Positions 1-6,604 of a DNA stretch of 18,700 nucleotides are shown here, piece by piece. Within the stretch, counting starts at the first letter, position 1, and each line of letters begins with the position of its first letter. The translations under genes were made by a program, and so were the position numbers. The DNA is from Acidobacteriaceae bacterium (GTDB lineage Bacteria; Acidobacteriota; Terriglobia; Terriglobales; Acidobacteriaceae): assembly GCA_003156495.1 (NCBI GenBank), contig PMHC01000068.1, positions 1-18,700 on the forward strand, in the 5' to 3' direction. The notes under the pieces are model-generated. The model had not been told where the DNA came from and made no database searches. It saw only the letters and a program-made list of their open reading frames with translations.

Positions 1-30
1 AGCTCCCCTTCTATCCCCCGCCAGAGTAGA

Positions 31-274
31 AAGGCAGGAAATAAAAAAACAGGGATTAGGGAACAGAAGCCGATTTTCTGAACTTATGCCTCTGCTTTTT
101 TGAAATCGATACGGAGCGATCTGCGACGAAAAGCAACCGGAGGTTCTTCGGCTCTCCGCCGCGGAGAAGCGCAAAAAGCGCGGCGACCTTCGCTCAGAAG
201 GAGATTTTTATTCAAGAGCAACTTCGAATGCCCTATGTCGATGCTTCTGTTCCCTACTCCCTATTCCCTGCCTT
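31..274. repeat. Inverted pair of 7-bp short tandem repeats
   Basis: The plus strand at 50-70 reads CAGGGAT, TAGGGAA, CAGAAGC. The reverse complement of 243-270 reads CAGGGAA, TAGGGAG, TAGGGAA, CAGAAGC. The arms therefore share a perfect 14-bp inverted match (57-70 with 243-256) and a second 8-bp match, AAGGCAGG (31-38 with 267-274). The unit length is 7 bp. About 170 bp without a recognisable gene lies between the arms. The right arm overlaps the end of the DUF1761-like gene and supplies its TAG stop (261-263). Heptanucleotide short tandem repeats are known from other bacteria, notably heterocystous cyanobacteria. Whether this one is a dispersed family in this genome cannot be seen here. Confidence 0.7.
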
Positions 275-701
275 TTCCCTTTTTCCACCCGCCGACGATC
301 GCCCCTATCATCGCCATGCCCAGCAGCCAAAAGCCGGCATTCAGCGCAAATGCCTCGTAGGTACGCACGGCGAAGACGCTCTGCGTGGCCTCGGTCGGCA
401 GCAACAGTCCCAGCCATAGCCACGCAGCCACCTTTGCGCCGCGCCGCGCCGTCAGCAATCCCGTCAGTTGGGTAAAACCGGAGATGGCCGCCGCCAGCAG
501 CACCGCCGCCAAAAACGCCGTGCAGAACTGCAAAATCAGGCTTACGCCCGTTCCATCGAACCAGGCCCGATTGCGCCCCATGCCGTTGAGCCACGTCTCA
601 AAAAAGATCGAGTACCAGACAGCCCGCAGCAGGCAACAGGCCACCGCCGCCGTAACGATTGCCGGGTAATTGAATTGCACGCGCTTCCGTTCAGTGAACA
701 T
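261..701 (-). CDS. Small integral membrane protein, DUF1761-like
   Basis: The predicted protein has 146 residues with about four hydrophobic segments: roughly residues 13-33, 53-77, 89-105 and 118-137. The pattern, with a WYS motif near residue 29 in the first segment and a hydrophobic Gly-rich C-terminus (GAIVGGW), resembles DUF1761 proteins of unknown function. The ATG at 701 is preceded by GGGGAGAG about 7 nt upstream, which decides this start over a much longer open frame that has no comparable site. The last residues (KKGKGRE) and the TAG stop are encoded in the heptamer repeat at 243-274, so the C-terminus was probably shaped by the repeat. The gene is divergent from the phosphopantetheinyl transferase with 177 bp between them. 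Family assignment is by resemblance only. Confidence 0.7.
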   Translation of the reverse strand: MFTERKRVQFNYPAIVTAAVACCLLRAVWYSIFFETWLNGMGRNRAWFDGTGVSLILQFCTAFLAAVLLAAAISGFTQLTGLLTARRGAKVAAWLWLGLLLPTEATQSVFAVRTYEAFALNAGFWLLGMAMIGAIVGGWKKGKGRE

Positions 702-878
702 CTCGCTCTCCCCAGCACTTTTCTTTCGCTGCGTCTGCCGCCGCAGACCGGCCGAATATGACTTCAGCCTTGCGGAATTGTATCCCATTACCAGCCACCG
801 CGTTGCAACTCTTTTTTCGCCCGCGCGGCAACTCCTCCGTGCCCGCCTTCGCCCCGCGCCGTATGCTGAAAGCCAGCG

Positions 879-1700
879 ATGACTCCGCACAACAACGCCC
901 ATCCATTGCACGCGCCTTTTCTCCGTCTCTGGTACGCCGCCCCGGCAGCTCTCGCCGATCCAGCCGTTGAGCAGGCCTGCGCCGAGTTGCTTGACGAGCC
1001 CGAACGCGCCCGCGCCGCCCGCTTCCATTTCGCCCGCCATCGCCACGAGTTCCTCGCCACCCACGCCCTGGCGCGCACCGCCCTCTCGCAGGCCCACCCC
1101 CTGCCGCCGCGCGATTGGAGCTACACGCTCGGCAAGTATGGCAAGCCCGCGCCCGCGCCCCCCTGCGGCCTCGCCTTCAACCAGTCGAATAGCGTCGATC
1201 TGGCTGTTTGCCTTATCGGCCGGTTGGGCGACGACGGCGAGGTCGGCGGCGAAATCGGCGTCGATGTCGAGCCCTTCCATCGCGCCGCATCGATCTTGCC
1301 GCTGGTCACAAAAGTTTTTTCGCCGGCCGAGCGCGAGCAACTCGCCGCACTGCCGGTCGCCGACCAGCCCCTGCGCGCGCTTTCCCTCTGGACCCTCAAG
1401 GAGTCCTACATCAAGGCTCGCGGCCTGGGCCTCGCGCTGCCCTTGAGCAAAATTTCGTTTTTATTCGGCGGCGATGAAGGGCTGCGCCTCAAAGCCGACC
1501 CGGTCGTCGAGCCCGATTGCGCCCGCTGGCGCTTTTGCCAGCTCGACCGCGAGGGTCACCGCATTTCGTTGGCCGTCGAAACTACCGGCCGAACGCCGCC
1601 CGCGCTTGAAATCTTCCCGGCCCAGCCGCCCTTCACCGAGCCTGTGTTGCCGGTTCCAGGCAACGCAAGCTGGTTTCCACGCTCCGGGCAGCGAACGTAA
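879..1700 (+). CDS. 4'-phosphopantetheinyl transferase, Sfp type
   Basis: The protein (273 aa) should transfer the phosphopantetheine arm of CoA to a serine of a carrier protein (ACP or PCP). The family's magnesium site is visible as GIGVDVEPF (D129, E131), followed by FSPAEREQL (147-155) and WTLKESYIKARG (171-182, with K174 and E175). The length and two-lobe layout fit the Sfp/HetI branch rather than the roughly 120-aa AcpS branch. The motif that is usually FNLSHS reads FNQSNS here (100-105), so the common CoA-contacting His is Asn104. The last ~35 residues are Pro-rich and not typical of the family. The start at 879 has only a weak upstream AAAG. No polyketide or peptide synthase lies nearby, so the partner carrier is elsewhere, and the enzyme may also serve fatty-acid ACP. 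Confidence 0.9.
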   Translation: MTPHNNAHPLHAPFLRLWYAAPAALADPAVEQACAELLDEPERARAARFHFARHRHEFLATHALARTALSQAHPLPPRDWSYTLGKYGKPAPAPPCGLAFNQSNSVDLAVCLIGRLGDDGEVGGEIGVDVEPFHRAASILPLVTKVFSPAEREQLAALPVADQPLRALSLWTLKESYIKARGLGLALPLSKISFLFGGDEGLRLKADPVVEPDCARWRFCQLDREGHRISLAVETTGRTPPALEIFPAQPPFTEPVLPVPGNASWFPRSGQRT

Positions 1701-1780
1701 ACTTTCCCGCATCCAGCCGCCCCCCACCGCATCTATTCACTTAGATGTCATGAATTTGATGCCATCTGGGGTTTAAATCA

Positions 1781-1839
1781 GAATTGGCTTGATTCGGTCC
1801 AATTCGCGCATAACGCGCAGTACAATCCGAACGAAGGAG
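1781..1839 (+). promoter_or_regulatory. Candidate sod promoter with inverted repeat, plus RBS
   Basis: TACAAT at 1821-1826 matches five of six bases of a -10 box, but no good -35 box is present. A perfect 7-bp inverted repeat, GAATTGG (1781-1787) and CCAATTC (1799-1805), covers the place where the -35 box would be and could bind an activator or repressor. AAGGAG at 1835-1840 is a good ribosome binding site for the ATG at 1848. The promoter call is weak; the ribosome binding site is firm. Confidence 0.35.
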
Positions 1840-1847
1840 ATTGCCCT

Positions 1848-2471
1848 ATGGCTTACGAGTTACCGCCGCTTCCCTATGAGTACAACGCACTCGAACCCTT
1901 CATTGACGCCGAAACGATGCACCTGCATCACGATAAGCATCACCAGACCTACGTCAGCAATCTGAACGCCGCCGTGGCCAACTACCCGGAGCTGGCCGCC
2001 AAGCCGGTCGAGGATCTGATCCGCGACCTGGCCTCGGTTCCCGAGGCGGCCCGCACCGCTGTACGCAACAGCGGCGGCGGCCACGCCAACCACGCCGGCT
2101 TTTGGAAGCTGATGGGCCCGGCTGGCACAGCGGGCGTCGGCGGTAACCCCACCGGCGAAATCGCCAAGCAGATCGCGGCCGACTTCGGCGACTTCGAAGC
2201 CTTCAAGAAGGCCTTCAACGAGGCCACGGCCAAGCAGTTCGGCGCCGGCTGGGGCTGGCTGGTCTACGAAAAAGGCAAGCTGAAGATCGTAACCACCTCC
2301 AACCAGGAGTCGCCCATCTCGCAGGGGCTCTATCCCATTCTCTATAACGATGTGTGGGAGCACGCCTACTACCTCAAGTATCAGAACCGCCGCGCCGACT
2401 ATCTGGCCGCTTGGTGGAATGTGGTCAACTGGGCCGAGGTCAACCGGCGCTTCGCCATTGCGAAAAAGTAA
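1848..2471 (+). CDS. sodA: Superoxide dismutase, Mn-type (Fe/Mn family)
   Basis: The enzyme converts superoxide to oxygen and hydrogen peroxide. The 207-aa length is normal for the family. All four metal ligands are visible: H27 in HLHHDKHH, H82 in GGGHANH, and D168 and H172 in DVWEHAYY. The second-shell Gln lies in the C-terminal domain (Q153 in SNQESP) and Gly78 sits four residues before H82. This is the pattern of Mn enzymes (E. coli SodA Q146 and G77) rather than Fe enzymes, although cambialistic use cannot be excluded. There is no signal peptide, so it is cytoplasmic. AAGGAG precedes the start. zwf follows 131 bp downstream on the same strand, separated by a strong inverted repeat. A shared oxidative-stress role with zwf is plausible, but co-transcription is not shown. 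Confidence 0.96.
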   Translation: MAYELPPLPYEYNALEPFIDAETMHLHHDKHHQTYVSNLNAAVANYPELAAKPVEDLIRDLASVPEAARTAVRNSGGGHANHAGFWKLMGPAGTAGVGGNPTGEIAKQIAADFGDFEAFKKAFNEATAKQFGAGWGWLVYEKGKLKIVTTSNQESPISQGLYPILYNDVWEHAYYLKYQNRRADYLAAWWNVVNWAEVNRRFAIAKK

Positions 2472-2475
2472 AGAC

Positions 2476-2581
2476 AGCTTCTAGCTTTTAGCCTCTAGCT
2501 TCTAGCTCTTGCGGGGAAGGTAATTGACAAGTCATCCCCTCGCGCGATGAGCTAGAGGCTAGTAGCTAGCGGCTAGAAGCT
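2476..2581. repeat. Inverted arrays of a 7-bp tandem repeat (TAGCTTC)
   Basis: The left arm (2476-2508) reads in 7-bp steps: (C)AGCTTC, TAGCTTT, TAGCCTC, TAGCTTC, TAGCTC. The right arm (2549-2581) reads TAGAGGC, TAGTAGC, TAGCGGC, TAGAAGC, which is the same heptamer on the other strand. The two 33-nt arms pair at 27 of 33 positions. GGGGA (2513-2517) pairs with TCCCC (2535-2539) further inside. The transcript would fold into a long imperfect hairpin between the sod stop and the zwf ribosome binding site. There is no T-run after it, so it is not a classical terminator. It could stabilise the sod mRNA or be a dispersed repeat element. Confidence 0.85.
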
Positions 2582-2602
2582 GCTTTACGAGAGGAATCCG
2601 CA

Positions 2603-4162
2603 ATGGCAACCATGCACATGAGCGTCAACGCTGAGGATTTGTCGCAACTGCCCAAGGGCGGCGAGCGCATTCCCGATCCCGGCGTTCTGGTAATCTTCGG
2701 CGCATCGGGCGATTTAACCAAACGCAAGCTGATGCCGGCGCTCTTTCACCTCTATCAGGCCGATCTTCTGCCTAAGCAATTCGCGATTGTCGGCGTCGCC
2801 CGCCGGCCGCTGGGCGAGGCCTTTGCGCAGGAAATGCGCCAGGGCATCATCGAGTTCGATGGCGTCTCTCCTGACGACCCAAAACTCGCCGCCTTCGTCT
2901 CGCAGATTGGCTACTTCGCCCTCAACTTCGACGACCCCACCCACTACGACGCGCTCAAGGCCGAGCTCAACCGCATTGCCCAGGAGAAAGACCTGGGGCC
3001 AGACCGGCTCTATTACCTGGCCACCGCGCCGGAGTTCTTCTCCGGCATTATCGAGAACCTGGGCGCGCACGGCATGGCCAAGCCCGATGACGGCCGCTCG
3101 GCGGTCGTGATTGAAAAACCCTTCGGCCACGATCTGGAATCGGCCCGCCATCTCAACCGCGGCGTCAACGCCGTCTTTGACGAGAACCAGGTCTTCCGCA
3201 TCGACCACTACCTGGGCAAAGAAACCGTCCAAAATTTACTCGTCTTCCGCTTCGCCAACGGCATCTTCGAACCCATCTGGAGCCGCAACTACATCGACCA
3301 CGTGCAGATCACGGTGGCCGAAACCCTCGGCGTCGAAGGCCGCGGGCCGTTTTACGAAAAGGCCGGCGCGCTGCGCGACGTGGTGCAGAACCACATGATG
3401 GAGCTGCTGGCGCTGGTGGCGCTCGAGCCGCCTTCGAGCTTCGAGGCCGAAAGCGTACGGCGAGAAAAGCTCAAGGTCTGGCAGGCGATTCCGCCGATTC
3501 CGATCCTCAATGCCGTGCGCGGCCAGTACGGGCCGGGGATGGTCTCAGGCCAGCACGTGGTCGGCTATCGCGACGAGGAACGCGTCAATCCCGAATCCGG
3601 CACCGAGACCTACGCCGCACTCCGGCTTTCGATCGACAATTGGCGCTGGGCCGGTGTGCCCTTCTATCTGCGCGCCGGCAAACGCATGCGCAAGCGCGCC
3701 ACCGAAATCAATATCGTCTTCAAGCAGCCGCCGCTTTTGATCTTCAACCGTATCTCGGCCGCCTGCTCCTGCGGGCAGATTCAGCCCAACCTGCTCACCA
3801 TCCGCATTCAGCCCGACGAGGGCATTGCGCTGCGCTTTGGCGCCAAGGTTCCTTCGAGCCCGCAGATGGCCGTTTGCCCGGTCAATATGGATTTCGACTA
3901 CGAGTCGGCCTTCGGCAAATCCACCGCCAACGGCTACGAGCGGCTGCTGCTCGACGTGCTGCTCGACGACCAGACGCTGTTTTCGCACCGCGACGGCGTG
4001 GAAACCAGTTGGGCGCTGTACACGCCCATTCTCGAAGCCTGGGCTTCAAAAACTCCCGACGCTTTCCCGAACTACTTCGCCGGCTCTTGGGGACCGGACT
4101 GCGCCGACCGTTTACTCGAAAAAGACGGCCGCACCTGGCGCAACGACCTCGGACGCAAGTAA
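2603..4162 (+). CDS. zwf: Glucose-6-phosphate 1-dehydrogenase
   Basis: The enzyme oxidises glucose 6-phosphate to 6-phosphogluconolactone with NADP+ (or NAD+), the entry step of the oxidative pentose phosphate and Entner-Doudoroff routes. The 519-aa protein carries the N-terminal dinucleotide-binding motif GASGDLTKRK (33-42). It has the substrate-binding signature RIDHYLGKE (199-207, with K206) and the catalytic-base His in VVQNH (H264, equivalent to H240 of the Leuconostoc enzyme). About 25 extra residues precede the Rossmann fold. GAGAGGAA lies about 7 nt before the ATG at 2603. In-frame ATGs four and six codons further on are possible starts but lack a site. It is cytoplasmic, follows sod, and ends at a strong hairpin. 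No gnd, pgl or edd lies beside it. Confidence 0.97.
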   Translation: MATMHMSVNAEDLSQLPKGGERIPDPGVLVIFGASGDLTKRKLMPALFHLYQADLLPKQFAIVGVARRPLGEAFAQEMRQGIIEFDGVSPDDPKLAAFVSQIGYFALNFDDPTHYDALKAELNRIAQEKDLGPDRLYYLATAPEFFSGIIENLGAHGMAKPDDGRSAVVIEKPFGHDLESARHLNRGVNAVFDENQVFRIDHYLGKETVQNLLVFRFANGIFEPIWSRNYIDHVQITVAETLGVEGRGPFYEKAGALRDVVQNHMMELLALVALEPPSSFEAESVRREKLKVWQAIPPIPILNAVRGQYGPGMVSGQHVVGYRDEERVNPESGTETYAALRLSIDNWRWAGVPFYLRAGKRMRKRATEINIVFKQPPLLIFNRISAACSCGQIQPNLLTIRIQPDEGIALRFGAKVPSSPQMAVCPVNMDFDYESAFGKSTANGYERLLLDVLLDDQTLFSHRDGVETSWALYTPILEAWASKTPDAFPNYFAGSWGPDCADRLLEKDGRTWRNDLGRK

Positions 4163-4181
4163 AGAAAGCCCACACAGGCAA

Positions 4182-4218
4182 AAGGGCCAGACTCGTTCGA
4201 GTCTGGCCCTTCGTTTTT
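4182..4218. terminator. Terminator hairpin between convergent zwf and GH9 genes
   Basis: AAGGGCCAGACTCG (4182-4195) and CGAGTCTGGCCCTT (4198-4211) are perfectly complementary and flanked by CGTTTTTG on the plus side. On the minus side the stem is followed by TTTTGCC. It serves zwf well and probably also stops the GH9 transcript arriving from the other direction. Confidence 0.9.
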
Positions 4219-4233
4219 GAATGCGCGCAACAA

Positions 4234-6414
4234 TCAGTTTGACGCCGGTCCTCCGGCCAACCGCCAAGACCACATCAAGAAGGATGGAGCCGTTAAGTCA
4301 ATAGCCGGCTCGGTCGTGGTGTAGGACTGCACATTGTCTTGGTAGTAGGTATAAATCGACGATTTATAGCTTCCGCTGTTGCCGTTAAATTGCTCAAAGA
4401 GATCGGAGCCGTCTGCCGGGCAGAGGCGCATATTCTCTAGCGTGCCGGAGCTGGTGTCATTCGACGGACCCTCGACCGAAGCGCCCCAAAGAATCGGCGT
4501 CTCGCCGCTGGTTCCCGACAAGGAACCGGCCAGATTCGCCACCTGGTGCTGAATGCAGTTGGGGAAAGTGCTGCCGGCGCCGATGATGAACGACGAACCC
4601 CAGGCGTTAGCGCCCAGAATGTTGCCCAACCAGCGCTGCGCGTAGCTGTCGTACTTTTTCGCGCCCGTCAGCCAATAGGCCTCGCTCGCCATCACCGAAA
4701 GCCCGGCGCCATGCGAGGTCACATCGCCGTTGTCCCACTCTTCGCCAAACTCCCAGGCGTCGGCTCCGGCTTGCGTGATCGCCGCATCGACCTGCGCGAG
4801 AAATTGCTTGCGCAGCTTTGAGCGCGAAAGAGCCAACCCCTCGGGATCGCCGGCCTGAGCGATGGCGCGAATCAGTTCGAAGTGAGCCAGACCGCTGACG
4901 TCGTAGAGATTCAAGCTATCGCCGTTGCCGGTGGCGTATACCTTCTGCGCGTAGTTTTTGGCGAACTTTGTGGCCTGCCGCAAATAGGCCAGCGGATCGC
5001 TCTGCGTCAGACCGGTGGAGGCCGCGCCGGCATTTTGTGCGGCCGTGAGCGCGAAGTAAAGCTCCGTCGCGCCCAGTTCCATATCGTCATCCCACGAGGT
5101 TTCAGCATTGGCCGGCATGCTGGTCAGCAGGCAATCGGAGCAACTGCCGCTGCCCGGCGAAGGCGCCGGATCACTGAAGCTGAGATCGGCCAGCGCATAG
5201 ATCGTCTCGGCATTCACCAGGCAGCGATTGGCGCGTTTAGGATCGCTGACCAAATTCAATTGCGCGCAGAGAGCGAAATCCGCTGCCAAACGCCCCGCAA
5301 GATTCGGGCTCATCTTGGTATCGGCCGGCAGCGTTGTAAAAACCGGGCGGTTGCAGACAAAGCCTGTCGTTAACGGATTGCAAGCCTTGGTGTCACCATC
5401 CTGCAGATAGTTATCGGCCGCCTGTGGCAGGGTCCAGATATCATATTCGGTAATCAGGCAGTAAGGCGAGCTGTAACTGCCGCCGCAGTTACCAGCGGTC
5501 GAAGCAATATCGCCGGAGCCGTAATAATCCCACTCCTGACTGTTGTCCACCTGATAGGAAAGCGTCTTGGTCGTGCTGTCCCACATCTTCAGCAACCAGT
5601 CGACGCCGAATTTTGCTTCCTTGGTAAAATCGGTCGACTTCGGCGCGCCGCGTCCGCTGCTTCCCGCATAAGAAGCCGCGACCGGCGGCGCGGCCGGATA
5701 GAGCAGCGCGTCGGAGCCCATCTGCGCGGGAAAATCGCGCACGCCGATCTCCATCAGCGCCGTTACATAACTGCTGTTGGAAACGTATTTTTGATAATCG
5801 CCCGCATCCCACCATCCGCCGGAAGCGTCGATCTCTTTCATTCCCGACTTGACCAGCGGCCCGGCAGGCGGAACGTTGTCGATATAATCGTCGTCGTCGA
5901 GCGGCGGCGTCGCGTAGCGCGTGGCGTGCTCGTCTTTCAAGTGCCCCGGCGCGCTGCGCAATGCGTTATGGACGTAATCCGACCCGTCGCGTTCGGTCTG
6001 GTAATAAAACAAGGTATTCAACAGCAATCCCGAATAAAGAACGTCGGGCGTATCGACGGCAAAACGCGGCGAAGTCGCCGAGACCGAACCCGTGACGGCG
6101 ATGGTATAAATGCCGGCCGGAACCGTGAAGTCCAGCGCATAGACGTTGTAACTTGTATCGATGCTGTGCGCCCAGCTTCCCACCAGGCCGCCGATCTTCG
6201 ACTTATGAACCGTTCCATCCTGAGCGATCACGCTGAATTTTGCGCCGGTAGGTTGCGTCGTGGTCATCAGATAGGCGCGCGCCGTCTGGCCAACTTCGTA
6301 GCCTGCCTGATTAACGCGAATATAGGCCGTTTGCGCGCCCGCCGCCGCTATTGCACACCACAGCAGCAGGCCAACGGCGCACAGTTTCTTAGCTGCTTTC
6401 TCAATGAAAGTCAT
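4234..6414 (-). CDS. Secreted glycoside hydrolase family 9 (cellulase-type)
   Basis: GH9 enzymes are inverting beta-1,4-glucanases acting on cellulose and related glucans. The mature protein would follow a signal peptide (residues 1 to about 27, hydrophobic AVGLLLWCAIAAA then GAQ). An Ig-like CelD N-terminal domain (about 29-120) opens with YIRVNQAGY. The (alpha/alpha)6 catalytic domain (about 125-725) contains the family signature GGWWDAGDYQKY (199-210). D203 and D206 are the expected base pair, and E702 in TEPAID is the expected acid. The usual His-Arg motif region is divergent (NCIQHQ, 619-624). No carbohydrate-binding or dockerin module is present. The ATG at 6414 has GAAGGAG upstream and gives the signal peptide; the longer open frame to 6567 does not. 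The gene is downstream of the TonB-dependent receptor on the same strand. The exact glucan substrate is unknown. Confidence 0.92.
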   Translation of the reverse strand: MTFIEKAAKKLCAVGLLLWCAIAAAGAQTAYIRVNQAGYEVGQTARAYLMTTTQPTGAKFSVIAQDGTVHKSKIGGLVGSWAHSIDTSYNVYALDFTVPAGIYTIAVTGSVSATSPRFAVDTPDVLYSGLLLNTLFYYQTERDGSDYVHNALRSAPGHLKDEHATRYATPPLDDDDYIDNVPPAGPLVKSGMKEIDASGGWWDAGDYQKYVSNSSYVTALMEIGVRDFPAQMGSDALLYPAAPPVAASYAGSSGRGAPKSTDFTKEAKFGVDWLLKMWDSTTKTLSYQVDNSQEWDYYGSGDIASTAGNCGGSYSSPYCLITEYDIWTLPQAADNYLQDGDTKACNPLTTGFVCNRPVFTTLPADTKMSPNLAGRLAADFALCAQLNLVSDPKRANRCLVNAETIYALADLSFSDPAPSPGSGSCSDCLLTSMPANAETSWDDDMELGATELYFALTAAQNAGAASTGLTQSDPLAYLRQATKFAKNYAQKVYATGNGDSLNLYDVSGLAHFELIRAIAQAGDPEGLALSRSKLRKQFLAQVDAAITQAGADAWEFGEEWDNGDVTSHGAGLSVMASEAYWLTGAKKYDSYAQRWLGNILGANAWGSSFIIGAGSTFPNCIQHQVANLAGSLSGTSGETPILWGASVEGPSNDTSSGTLENMRLCPADGSDLFEQFNGNSGSYKSSIYTYYQDNVQSYTTTEPAIDLTAPSFLMWSWRLAGGPASN

Positions 6415-6536
6415 CGCCGTACTCTCCTTCTCCGTTATTTTTTTCTGCGCAGTATTTCGTTCAGGTGGAATTGCGATCGAACAGGAGGGAAGGCGCGCCG
6501 GCGGAAAACTCGCGACGCCCCAGCCAGGAAGGGCAT

Positions 6537-6586
6537 AAAAGTAGCGCCTTATGATCAATAAGAGCAATCAGTCCGGCGCTACTTTT
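6537..6586 (-). terminator. Inverted repeat after the receptor gene, possible terminator or attenuator
   Basis: AAAAGTAGCGCC (6537-6548) and GGCGCTACTTTT (6575-6586) form a perfect 12-bp stem with a 26-nt loop. It lies 18 nt past the receptor stop codon and 122 nt before the GH9 start. Read on the minus strand the stem ends in TTTT. The large loop makes it a weaker terminator than the others in this window, so it could instead set the ratio of receptor to GH9 mRNA. No convincing separate promoter for GH9 was seen between it and 6414. Confidence 0.6.
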
Positions 6587-6604
6587 GACTACTTTGTTAC
6601 ATGG

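Noticed and set aside
31..274. The inverted arms as terminal repeats of an insertion sequence.
   Set aside because: The enclosed DNA is about 170 bp without any transposase fragment, and no flanking target duplication was seen. A miniature element remains possible but unsupported.
733..748. Small hairpin GTCTGC-CGCC-GCAGAC between the divergent DUF1761-like and phosphopantetheinyl transferase genes.
   Set aside because: Six base pairs in GC-rich DNA is expected by chance; there is no T-run and no clear regulatory placement.
261..1340. 359-codon open frame on the minus strand running through the phosphopantetheinyl transferase gene.
   Set aside because: Only the last 146 codons from the ATG at 701, with its ribosome binding site, look like a protein. 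The upstream part is the antisense of a well supported gene in GC-rich DNA.
2524..2529. TTGACA in the sod-zwf gap as a possible -35 box for zwf.
   Set aside because: No -10-like sequence follows at 16-18 bp, and the site lies in the loop of the heptamer inverted repeat.
2476..2581. The heptamer inverted arrays as a CRISPR array or a rho-independent terminator.
   Set aside because: Units are 7 bp with no spacers and lie in opposite orientations, and there is no T-run after the stem.
5791..6561. 256-codon plus-strand open frame opposite the GH9 gene.
   Set aside because: It is an antisense shadow of the signal peptide, Ig-like domain and catalytic domain of GH9, with Arg-rich low-quality composition.
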